Positions 6,090 through 11,417 of a DNA stretch of 11,417 nt are shown here, one piece after another. Position 1 is the first letter of the stretch. Each line of letters begins with the position of its first letter. A model generated the notes under the pieces. That model had not been told where the DNA came from, ran no database searches, and worked only from the letters and a program-made list of their open reading frames with translations. This stretch comes from Candidatus Wildermuthbacteria bacterium RIFCSPHIGHO2_12_FULL_40_12. GTDB lineage: Bacteria; Patescibacteriota; Minisyncoccia; Minisyncoccales; 2-12-FULL-40-12. Made by a program: the position numbers and the translations under genes. The stretch is taken from positions 257 to 11,673 of the forward strand of contig MHUC01000036.1 in assembly GCA_001823315.1 (NCBI GenBank), given 5' to 3'.

Positions 6090-6686
6090 ATGAAATTTAT
6101 ATTAGGATTAAAAATCGGAATGTCCCAAGTGTTTGATGAAAAGGGTAATGAAATTCCCGTTACTTTGATTGAGGCGGGTCCTTGCGAAACAACTCAAGTC
6201 AAAACAAAAGACCAAGATGGTTACGATGCGATTCAGGTCGGATTCCAAAAACTCAAAGACCGAAAAATCGGGAAATCCAAAAGGAAAACGCCGTATAGGT
6301 ACGTCAAAGAATTTAGTAACGGCGTAGAGGTTGTCAACCATAAGATAGGCGACATAACAGATGTTTCTGTTTTTCAGGAGGGCGCTATCGTTAAGATTGC
6401 AGGGGTATCTAAAGGAAAAGGATTTGCCGGCGCCGTTAAGAAGTGGGGTTTTTCCGGGCGACCAGCCACTCACGGCACGAAACACGAAGAAAGGACAGTA
6501 GGGTCTATTGGCTCATCTTTTCCGCAAAGAGTGGTAAAAGGCAAGAAAATGCCAGGGCGTACGGGGAATGTTAGAATCACTACGAAAAATCTGAAAATCA
6601 TTAAAATTGATCCGAAAAATAATTTATTGGTGATTAAAGGATCGGTTCCGGGAAGAAGTAGAACGCTTCTTGAAATTAAAGGATGA
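6090..6686 (+). CDS. rplC: 50S ribosomal protein L3 (uL3)
   Basis: L3 binds 23S rRNA early in 50S assembly and sends an extended loop close to the peptidyl transferase centre. The 198-residue product starts MKFILGLKIGMSQVF, the usual bacterial L3 opening, and has the central loop with HGTKHEERTVGSIGSS (128-143), KGKKMPGRTGN (150-160) and the C-terminal LLVIKGSVPG. The tip reads GSIGSSFPQRVVKG where E. coli has GSIGQNQTPGKVFKG, one residue shorter and altered around Gln150, the residue methylated by PrmB in E. coli. Upstream is a purine stretch AAGAAAGA, a weak ribosome site at best. The TGA stop overlaps an ATG at 6683, and rplD follows directly. Confidence 0.97.
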   Translation: MKFILGLKIGMSQVFDEKGNEIPVTLIEAGPCETTQVKTKDQDGYDAIQVGFQKLKDRKIGKSKRKTPYRYVKEFSNGVEVVNHKIGDITDVSVFQEGAIVKIAGVSKGKGFAGAVKKWGFSGRPATHGTKHEERTVGSIGSSFPQRVVKGKKMPGRTGNVRITTKNLKIIKIDPKNNLLVIKGSVPGRSRTLLEIKG

Positions 6687-6691
6687 TTTCT

Positions 6692-7315
6692 ATGAAAACC
6701 ATTGTTTATAATCAAGATGGCAAAGAAGCGGGTACGGTTATTTTGCCCAAGGAAACATTCGAAATTAAAATGAGTCCCGATTTGGTTTATCAGGTTGTTA
6801 CTGTCCAGATGGCGAACAGGAGAAATAATCTTGCCCATACCAAGGGCAGGAGCGAAGTGTCTGGCGGGGGAAAGAAACCGTGGAAACAAAAAGGAACTGG
6901 TCGGGCGCGGCACGGCTCCATCAGATCTCCGTTGTGGAAAGGAGGTGGCGTGACTTTCGGCCCATCAAAAGAAAAGATGTTTGGAAGAAAGATATCAAAA
7001 AAAATGAGGAGATCTGCGTTGAAAATGGTCTTATCGGCGAAAGCGGCAAACGGTTTATTGTTTGTGTTAGATAATTTCAATATTGCTAAACCCAAGACAA
7101 AGCTGGCAGAAACAGTAATCAGAAGCCTTCCGCTTAAAAAATCAACCTGTTTAATCGCCCTGCCTTCCTTGGAGAAAAATGCCATTTTGGCTTTGAGAAA
7201 TCTTCCCAATCTTAAAACAATGCAGGCAAGAGATCTAAATTGTTTGGACTTGATGAGCTACAAATATTTAATCCTGCCAAAAGAAAGCATCAAGGTAATT
7301 AAAGAAATTTTGTAA
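6692..7315 (+). CDS. rplD: 50S ribosomal protein L4 (uL4)
   Basis: L4 lines the constriction of the peptide exit tunnel with its extended loop; in E. coli it also represses the S10 operon through the leader RNA. From ATG 6692 the product has 207 residues, a normal length, with the loop signature RSEVSGGGKKPWKQKGTGRA (53-72), then GGGVTFGPSKEKMF (84-97) and KKMRRSALKMVLSAK. Two starts compete: ATG 6683, overlapping the rplC stop (ATGA), and ATG 6692. I prefer 6692 because AAAGGA (6678-6683) sits 8 nt upstream at good spacing and MKTIVYNQDG is the usual beginning. This is the only clear Shine-Dalgarno among the genes of the window, which suggests reinitiation after rplC. rplW follows after 6 nt. 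Confidence 0.96.
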   Translation: MKTIVYNQDGKEAGTVILPKETFEIKMSPDLVYQVVTVQMANRRNNLAHTKGRSEVSGGGKKPWKQKGTGRARHGSIRSPLWKGGGVTFGPSKEKMFGRKISKKMRRSALKMVLSAKAANGLLFVLDNFNIAKPKTKLAETVIRSLPLKKSTCLIALPSLEKNAILALRNLPNLKTMQARDLNCLDLMSYKYLILPKESIKVIKEIL

Positions 7316-7321
7316 AAACTT

Positions 7322-7756
7322 ATGGCATTAATCAATTTATTAAAAAGAAAGAAAGCGCCAGAAAAGAAAAATAAAACGGTAAAGCGATTAAAAACAAAAG
7401 CGGAATCAACAGGAAATTCTCAAGAGCAATTGGTTTCGACGGCGCAGTCAAAAACCAGACAAGAAAAATCTTTCTCTCGAGACCATTCTTTATTGCTTCA
7501 TCCGCACATTACCGAGAAAGCTACGGACCTGTTGAAAAAAAATCAATACACTTTCAACGTTAGGTTAAAAGCCAATAAGGTTAACGTTAAAAAAACTATT
7601 GAAGGGATTTATGGGGTTAATGTTGTGGGAGTGAGAATGGTTAAAATTCCCCCAAAAGCAAGAAGATTCGGCAGGAACAAGGGGTGGCGAAAAGGTTATC
7701 GCAAAGCCATCGTTAAAATAAAAGAAGGTCAGAAAATTGAGGTATTGCCGCGCTAA
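7322..7756 (+). CDS. rplW: 50S ribosomal protein L23 with long N-terminal extension (uL23)
   Basis: L23 sits at the exit of the peptide tunnel and is the docking site for trigger factor and SRP. The conserved domain is residues 57-144: LLHPHITEKATDLL, then YTFNVRLKANKVNVKKTIEG, the loop KARRFGRNKGWRKGYRKA and VKIKEGQKIEVL. Residues 1-56 are an extra segment rich in Lys, Ser, Gln and Thr, with no hydrophobic core and probably disordered, making 144 residues against the usual 95-100. The tail starts MALINLLKRKKAPEKK at an ATG 6 nt after the rplD stop; no ATG exists nearer the core, and the tail keeps the operon spacing, so it is probably translated. No Shine-Dalgarno is present. Such tails would lie on the ribosome surface near the tunnel exit. 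Confidence 0.95.
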   Translation: MALINLLKRKKAPEKKNKTVKRLKTKAESTGNSQEQLVSTAQSKTRQEKSFSRDHSLLLHPHITEKATDLLKKNQYTFNVRLKANKVNVKKTIEGIYGVNVVGVRMVKIPPKARRFGRNKGWRKGYRKAIVKIKEGQKIEVLPR

Positions 7757-7780
7757 CTTACAATATATAGACAACAGAAG

Positions 7781-8557
7781 ATGAAAAAAATATTAACCAA
7801 AAAAAAGCCGGAGAAAAAATTACTTGTTCGCCTGAAAAAAAGAAGCGGCAGAGGTTCCTCTGGCAGGATTACGGTTAGACATAGAGGCGGCGGAGCCAAG
7901 AGGCATTATCGCGTCATCGACTTTGGTCAAGCAAAAATTAACGTGCCGGCTAAGGTGGTAGCTTTAGAAAGAGATCCAAACAGAACCAGCTTTATTGCTC
8001 TTCTGGAGTATCAAGACAAAGATAAAAAATATATTATCGCGCCGCATGATTTAAAAGTGGGAGACGAAATTATTATTGCGGATAATGCTGATATTAAAAC
8101 TGGTAACAGGATGAAATTGAAAAATATCCCTTCCGGCTCAGATATTTGCAATATTGAGTTTGAGCCGGGCAGAGGCGGCAAAATGGTGAGAGGCGCTGGC
8201 ACGGCGGCGAAAGTATTGGCGCAAGAAGGAGTTTACACGCACTTAAAAATGCCTTCCGGAGAAATAAGAAAAATTTCAGGAGATTGTTTTGCCACCATCG
8301 GAGCTGTATCTTATCCGGAGAAAAGATATGTTAAATTAGGGAAAGCGGGAAAATCACGATGGAGGGGCATTAGGCCAACTGTCCGCGGCACGGCAATGGC
8401 TCCGGTGGCTCATCCACATGGGGGCGGCGAAGGAAGATCGCCTATTGGCATGAAACATCCAAAAACGCCCTGGGGCAAACCGGCCCTTGGAGTTAAAACC
8501 AGAGATAAAAAGAAATGGACAAGCAAATTTATTTTGCAGAGGAGAAAGAAGAAATAA
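7781..8557 (+). CDS. rplB: 50S ribosomal protein L2 (uL2), short form
   Basis: L2 is needed for subunit association and peptidyl transferase activity and is one of the most conserved ribosomal proteins. The 258-residue product carries GRITVRHRGGGAKRHYR (28-44), ERDPNRTSFIALL, GTAAKVLAQEG (140-150), GKAGKSRWRGIRPTVRGTAM and HPHGGGEGRSPIG (211-223). H211 corresponds to the His near 229 in E. coli implicated in activity. The residue just before it is Ala210, where most bacteria have Asp or Asn. It is about 15 residues shorter than the usual 273-276; most of the loss is in the N-terminal segment, which lacks the KPTSPGRR-type motif and begins MKKILTKKKPEKK instead. The start at 7781 is the only ATG with reasonable spacing (24 nt after rplW). 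No Shine-Dalgarno is present. Confidence 0.97.
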   Translation: MKKILTKKKPEKKLLVRLKKRSGRGSSGRITVRHRGGGAKRHYRVIDFGQAKINVPAKVVALERDPNRTSFIALLEYQDKDKKYIIAPHDLKVGDEIIIADNADIKTGNRMKLKNIPSGSDICNIEFEPGRGGKMVRGAGTAAKVLAQEGVYTHLKMPSGEIRKISGDCFATIGAVSYPEKRYVKLGKAGKSRWRGIRPTVRGTAMAPVAHPHGGGEGRSPIGMKHPKTPWGKPALGVKTRDKKKWTSKFILQRRKKK

Positions 8558-8579
8558 ATAATACGAATTAACAAAAAAC

Positions 8580-8894
8580 ATGGCGCGAAGTATAAAAAAA
8601 GGGCCCTATGTGGCGGAAAAATTACTGGCTAAACTAAAAAAAATACAGCCAGGCGGAAAAGAAATCGTTAAAACATGGTATAGAGGTTCTACTATTTCTC
8701 CTGAAATGATTGGGTTTACTTTCGGTGTTCATAATGGGAAAGATTTTATTGTTGTTAAGGTAACCGAAGAAATGGTTGGTCATCGTTTGGGCGAATTTTC
8801 TCCGACCACCAAGTTTTCCCGACACGGAGGCAAGATGCAAAAAGAATTGGAGAAGAAAGTCGAAACGCCGATTCCAGAAAATATAAAAAAGTGA
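8580..8894 (+). CDS. rpsS: 30S ribosomal protein S19 (uS19)
   Basis: S19 lies in the 30S head and contacts the A-site finger bridge and tRNAs; it forms a complex with S13. The 104-residue product starts MARSIKKGPYVAEKLL and has the signature motifs WYRGSTI (33-39, usually WSRRSTI), VHNGKDF (50-56), VTEEMVGHRLGEFSPT (61-76) and FSRHGGK. It exceeds the usual length of about 92 by a short charged tail (KELEKKVETPIPENIKK). There is a 22-nt gap after rplB and 8 nt before rplV. No Shine-Dalgarno is present, only an A-rich upstream sequence. Confidence 0.97.
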   Translation: MARSIKKGPYVAEKLLAKLKKIQPGGKEIVKTWYRGSTISPEMIGFTFGVHNGKDFIVVKVTEEMVGHRLGEFSPTTKFSRHGGKMQKELEKKVETPIPENIKK

Positions 8895-8902
8895 GTTAAA
8901 AA

Positions 8903-9409
8903 ATGAAAACCATAGCTCGTCTTCGTTATCTTAATATTGCCCCCAGAAAAGTGAGATTGGTCGCAGATTTGATCAGGGGAAAATCGGCGAAAGAAGCACG
9001 GAGAATGTTGAGTTTTGTCGTTAAGAGATCGGCCAAACCAATACTCCAGCTTTTGAATTCGGCCGTTGCCAACGCCAAAAACAATTTTCAGACAGATGAG
9101 TCAAACCTTTATATTGCCAAAATAGATATTGACGGTGGGCCAATAAGGAAGAAATGGCGCGCAAGAGCCAGAGGCAGCGCAGCGAGAATACAGAAAAGAA
9201 CTTCTCATATTTCTTTGTTCTTGCAAGAGATTGACGAGAAGTCGTCACGGAGCAAGAAGGCCGCTGAATTATCCGCGGATCAATCGAAAGATAAAGAAAC
9301 AGGAAGGACGCCAAGGCAACAAAGGCCAAGGTTCCGATCAGCTTCCAAGACAGCAAGGCCCGTTTCAAAACAAGACGCTAAGAAGATGTTTAGAAGAAAA
9401 GCGTTTTGA
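8903..9409 (+). CDS. rplV: 50S ribosomal protein L22 with long C-terminal extension (uL22)
   Basis: L22 spans the large subunit, its beta-hairpin lining the exit tunnel and its globular part at the tunnel exit. Residues 1-110 are a full L22: RYLNIAPRKVRLVADLIRGK, LNSAVANAKNN and the hairpin segment GGPIRKKWRARARGSAARIQ followed by KRTSHIS. Residues 111-168 form an extra tail rich in Lys, Arg, Ser and Gln, with low complexity and no hydrophobic core, ending KKMFRRKAF. The family is normally about 110 residues. The tail is in frame without interruption and rpsC begins 17 nt after its stop, so it is part of the gene and not a frameshift artefact. Extended L22 forms are, as I recall, known in candidate phyla. 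The tail probably binds rRNA or reaches the surface near L23. Confidence 0.96.
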   Translation: MKTIARLRYLNIAPRKVRLVADLIRGKSAKEARRMLSFVVKRSAKPILQLLNSAVANAKNNFQTDESNLYIAKIDIDGGPIRKKWRARARGSAARIQKRTSHISLFLQEIDEKSSRSKKAAELSADQSKDKETGRTPRQQRPRFRSASKTARPVSKQDAKKMFRRKAF

Positions 9410-9426
9410 TTTTTGATAATATTTAT

Positions 9427-10083
9427 ATGTCTCACAAAGTAAATCCAAAAGCCTTTAGAATAAAAGAAATAACTGATTGGAGTTTCAGGGGATTTTACGG
9501 AAAGAAACCTTCCGCGGAACTTAAAATAGATTCGAAAATCAGAGATTTTTTGAAAGAGAAATTAGCCAACATGGCGGTTGAGAAAGTTGAAACTGAAGGA
9601 CTGCGCGAAAAAATGAATATTATTATTACCAGTGCCCGGCCGGGTCTTATTATTGGACGGGGTGGCGGAGGCATCGAAGAACTAAAGAAAAAACTGGAAT
9701 CCTTTTTGAAAATTAAAGACAGCGCTTCGCCGATTAAAGAATTAAGGATTGAGGTTAAAGAGATTAAAGACCCTTGGTCCTCCGCTTCTTTGATAGCGCA
9801 ATTAATCGCCCAACAGATTGAAAAAAGAATGCCTTTTCGCCGAGTACTGAAGCAGACCCTGGATAAAATCGCCGTTTATAAAACCATTCAAGGAGCAAGA
9901 ATAGAGCTATCTGGCAGATTGGACGGAGCGTCAATAGCCAGAAGGGAGTGGTTGAAAAAAGGAAAATTACCGCTCCAAACTATTCGGGCAGACATTGATT
10001 TTGCCAAGGCCGAAGCCCACTGCTCTTATGGCGCGGTCGGGATTAAGGTGTGGCTATATAAGGGAGAGAAGTTTGAGAAATAA
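9427..10083 (+). CDS. rpsC: 30S ribosomal protein S3 (uS3)
   Basis: S3 forms part of the mRNA entry channel and its helicase activity. The 218-residue product begins MSHKVNPKAFRI and contains the type II KH domain with the loop IIGRGGGGIEEL (75-86), the channel residues R138, R139 and K142 in PFRRVLKQ (equivalent to E. coli R131, R132 and K135), and the C-terminal domain SGRLDGASIARREW, PLQTIRADID, YGAVGIKVWLYKGE. Length is normal. The ATG at 9427 gives the family N-terminus; an in-frame TTG at 9406, overlapping the rplV stop, would add seven non-conserved residues. No Shine-Dalgarno is present. The S3 core is conventional apart from glycine enrichment in the KH loop. Confidence 0.97.
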   Translation: MSHKVNPKAFRIKEITDWSFRGFYGKKPSAELKIDSKIRDFLKEKLANMAVEKVETEGLREKMNIIITSARPGLIIGRGGGGIEELKKKLESFLKIKDSASPIKELRIEVKEIKDPWSSASLIAQLIAQQIEKRMPFRRVLKQTLDKIAVYKTIQGARIELSGRLDGASIARREWLKKGKLPLQTIRADIDFAKAEAHCSYGAVGIKVWLYKGEKFEK

Positions 10084-10103
10084 AAATATAAAAAGCTAAA
10101 AAC

Positions 10104-10514
10104 ATGAGCATTTTGATGCCCAAAAAAGTAAAACATCGCAAATGGCGAAAGGGACGCAGTAAAGGGATCGATAGGCGCGGCGCCGAATTAGTATTTGGCG
10201 CTTTCGGGTTGAAAAGCTTGGAGGCTCGTTGGATTAGCGCTCGTCAAATTGAAGCCGCCAGAAGAGCCATTATTCGGTATTTAAAAAAAGGAGGGAAATT
10301 ATGGATAAGGATTTTTCCGGATAAGCCCGTAACCAAGAAAGGCACCGAAGTGCCAATGGGAGGGGGCAAAGGAAGCGTTGATCATTACGTCTTCCCAATA
10401 AAACCAGGAAGAATACTTTTTGAATTAGAAGGCATTAAAGAATCAGAAGCGAAGGATGCTTTGAGTAAAGCGGCAGATAAACTGCCTATTAAAACGCGTT
10501 TTGTGAAAAAATAA
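10104..10514 (+). CDS. rplP: 50S ribosomal protein L16 (uL16)
   Basis: L16 joins late in 50S maturation, binds near the A site and orders the peptidyl transferase region. The 136-residue product has [16 protein letters not shown] (6-21), [20 protein letters not shown] (28-47), [28 protein letters not shown] and KLPIKTRFV. In the loop EVPMGGGKG (82-90), Pro84 occupies the place of E. coli Arg81, the residue hydroxylated by RoxA (YcfD) and nearly invariant in most bacteria. The exact start is uncertain: ATG 10104 gives MSILMPKK, while TTG 10113 or ATG 10116 would give the shorter form. None has a Shine-Dalgarno; 10104 is kept as the longest ATG at normal spacing from rpsC (20 nt). rpmC follows after 14 nt. 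Confidence 0.96.
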   Translation: MSILMPKKVKHRKWRKGRSKGIDRRGAELVFGAFGLKSLEARWISARQIEAARRAIIRYLKKGGKLWIRIFPDKPVTKKGTEVPMGGGKGSVDHYVFPIKPGRILFELEGIKESEAKDALSKAADKLPIKTRFVKK

Positions 10515-10528
10515 TCCTTTCCAGCTTT

Positions 10529-10744
10529 ATGAAAGTTAACGAGTTACGGCAAAAATCCAAGAATGAATTGCAAAATGTTCTTCAGGAACAGAGAGAAAAA
10601 TTGAGATTGTTGCGTTTTGATTTGTCATCGGGTAAAGTAAAAAATGTTCGAGAGATAAGAAAGACAAGGAAAAATATAGCCAGAACGTTAACGATACTCA
10701 AAAATAATAATACTATAGATAATATAAAAAAATATAACAGTTAG
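10529..10744 (+). CDS. rpmC: 50S ribosomal protein L29 (uL29)
   Basis: L29 is a small helical-hairpin protein at the tunnel exit next to L23. The 71-residue product fits the family: MKVNELRQKSKNELQNVLQE, then LRLLRFDLSSGKVKNVREIR and KTRKNIARTLTIL. It is slightly longer than the usual 63-70 residues, with an Asn- and Lys-rich tail (KNNNTIDNIKKYNS) whose last codons form part of a hairpin. The position between rplP and rpsQ is the standard S10-operon order. No Shine-Dalgarno is present; the upstream sequence is pyrimidine-rich. Confidence 0.95.
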   Translation: MKVNELRQKSKNELQNVLQEQREKLRLLRFDLSSGKVKNVREIRKTRKNIARTLTILKNNNTIDNIKKYNS

Positions 10745-10761
10745 AATGGTTTAGCTGTTAT
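10734..10761 (+). repeat. Small hairpin spanning the rpmC stop codon
   Basis: ATAACAG (10734-10740) pairs perfectly with CTGTTAT (10755-10761) around a 14-nt loop containing the rpmC TAG. It ends 9 nt before the rpsQ start. Seven pairs in AT-rich DNA is modest and could be chance; a role in translational coupling is not shown. Confidence 0.3.
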
Positions 10762-10770
10762 TCATCATTA

Positions 10771-11016
10771 ATGCCAAAGCGACAACTTACAGGGAAAATC
10801 GTTTCAGATAAAATGCAAAAGACCGTTGTGGTGCGCGTGGAAAGGATAAAAATACACCCGAAATACAAGAAACGATACAAGTTTCACAATAAGTACAAAG
10901 CCCATGACGAAAAGAGAGAATATAAGGTGGGCGATACGGTTGTTATTGAAGAGTGTAAGCCGATCAGCAAGGATAAGAAGTGGAGGGTAATAAAGAAAAT
11001 AGAAAATAGAAAATAG
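10771..11016 (+). CDS. rpsQ: 30S ribosomal protein S17 (uS17)
   Basis: S17 is a primary 16S rRNA binder with an OB fold, needed early in 30S assembly. The 81-residue product has [20 protein letters not shown] (6-25), [39 protein letters not shown] and [11 protein letters not shown], close to the normal length of about 84. The last codons (KKIENRK-stop) lie within a 7-nt tandem repeat (AGAAAAT), so the C-terminus may have been reshaped by repeat growth. The start at 10771 gives the standard N-terminus, with no Shine-Dalgarno. rplN follows after 43 nt, the widest gap within the rplC-rplN run. Confidence 0.96.
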   Translation: MPKRQLTGKIVSDKMQKTVVVRVERIKIHPKYKKRYKFHNKYKAHDEKREYKVGDTVVIEECKPISKDKKWRVIKKIENRK

Positions 11017-11039
11017 AAACATTCTGATTTCTATTTTCT
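10994..11039 (+). repeat. 7-nt tandem repeat and perfect 12-bp inverted repeat at the rpsQ end
   Basis: AGAAAAT is repeated three times in tandem (10994-11000, 11001-11007, 11008-11014) plus a partial copy AGAAA (11015-11019). The end of this array (11008-11019, AGAAAATAGAAA) is a perfect inverted repeat of 11028-11039 (TTTCTATTTTCT), with an 8-nt loop CATTCTGA. The stem includes the rpsQ stop codon. The hairpin is very AT-rich and not followed by a U-run, so terminator function is doubtful. Confidence 0.65.
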
Positions 11040-11059
11040 CAATTATAAATTCTAAGATT

Positions 11060-11417
11060 ATGGTCCAACCAAGAACAATGTTAAAAGTAGCGGATAATAC
11101 GGGCGCAAAAATCGTGCAATGTTTTAAGGTTTTGGGAGGTACTCGTCGCCGCTACGCTCGCATAGGCGATATTATTGTTGGCGCCGTCAAAGAGGCGGAT
11201 CCCAGAAAAATTGTAAAGAAGCATGAAGTGGTGAGAGCGGTAATAGTTCGCCAGAAAAAATCTCTACGCAGATCCAATGGCATATATGTTCGATTTGACG
11301 ACAACGCCGTCGTAATTTTAGACGGTAAAACCAAAGAGCCAAAGGGAGGCAGACTCTTTGGTCCGATAGCTAAAGAATTGAAAGATAAAGGATTTGATAA
11401 AATAGCAACCTTAGCCG
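11060..11417 (+). CDS. rplN: 50S ribosomal protein L14 (uL14), 3' end outside window
   Basis: L14 binds 23S rRNA at the subunit interface and takes part in bridge B8; in maturation it is the site contacted by RsfS. The frame opens at ATG 11060 and is open to the window end, giving 119 residues of an expected ~122. The family motifs are present: [20 protein letters not shown] (7-26), [16 protein letters not shown] (31-46), [18 protein letters not shown] and [12 protein letters not shown], then [19 protein letters not shown]. The usual end (about P-E-V-L) is cut off. The segment KGGRLFGPI replaces the common RGTRIFGPV. No Shine-Dalgarno is present. rplX and rplE are expected next but cannot be seen. 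Confidence 0.96.
   Translation, partial: MVQPRTMLKVADNTGAKIVQCFKVLGGTRRRYARIGDIIVGAVKEADPRKIVKKHEVVRAVIVRQKKSLRRSNGIYVRFDDNAVVILDGKTKEPKGGRLFGPIAKELKDKGFDKIATLA

Noticed and set aside
6683..6691. ATG overlapping the rplC stop as the rplD start
   Set aside because: It has no Shine-Dalgarno at usable spacing, while ATG 6692 has AAAGGA 8 nt upstream and the usual L4 N-terminus. It remains possible.
625..9409. Recoding of TGA as Gly or Trp
   Set aside because: TGA follows the conserved C-termini of S12, S7 and L3, and also ends rpsS and rplV at normal spacing; tryptophans use TGG.
1..11417. CRISPR array, insertion sequence, tRNA or rRNA genes
   Set aside because: No regularly spaced direct repeats, transposase-like frame or rRNA/tRNA sequence was seen; the only tandem repeat is the short AGAAAAT array.

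Overview
The window is the merged str-S10 ribosomal protein locus of a bacterium. All genes lie on the + strand, in the order (ZIP transporter) - rpsL - rpsG - fusA - tuf - rpsJ - rplC - rplD - rplW - rplB - rpsS - rplV - rpsC - rplP - rpmC - rpsQ - rplN. Several traits point to a Patescibacteria/CPR organism, probably Parcubacteria-like: L22 has a long charged C-terminal tail, L23 a long lysine-rich N-terminal tail, L2 is short, almost no start has a Shine-Dalgarno sequence, spacers are AT-rich, and L2 and L16 carry unusual residues. This placement is inference; no 16S rRNA is present. TGA ends rpsL, rpsG, rplC, rpsS and rplV at the expected C-termini, so the SR1/Gracilibacteria code (TGA = Gly) does not apply.

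Layout. 1-395: 3' end of a ZIP-family metal transporter. 396-624: promoter and structured leader of rpsL. 625-5532: the str genes rpsL, rpsG, fusA and tuf, separated by long spacers (118, 466 and 136 nt). The rpsG-fusA spacer contains a strong three-helix RNA element and a cryptic ORF for a small membrane protein with no standard start codon. tuf has its own near-consensus promoter just after the fusA stop. 5533-6089: rpsJ, preceded by a two-tier hairpin and followed by a terminator-like hairpin before rplC. 6090-11417: a tight run rplC to rplN (gaps mostly 5-26 nt); rplN is cut by the window end.

The genes form one translation module: small-subunit decoding and assembly proteins (S12, S7, S10, S19, S3, S17), large-subunit core and exit-tunnel proteins (L3, L4, L23, L2, L22, L16, L29, L14) and the two GTPase elongation factors. 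The coding content is conventional. The unexplained content lies in the spacers, where the five longest all contain inverted repeats able to form RNA hairpins, two of them elaborate. These are the best candidates for undescribed cis-regulation of ribosomal protein and elongation factor synthesis in this lineage.
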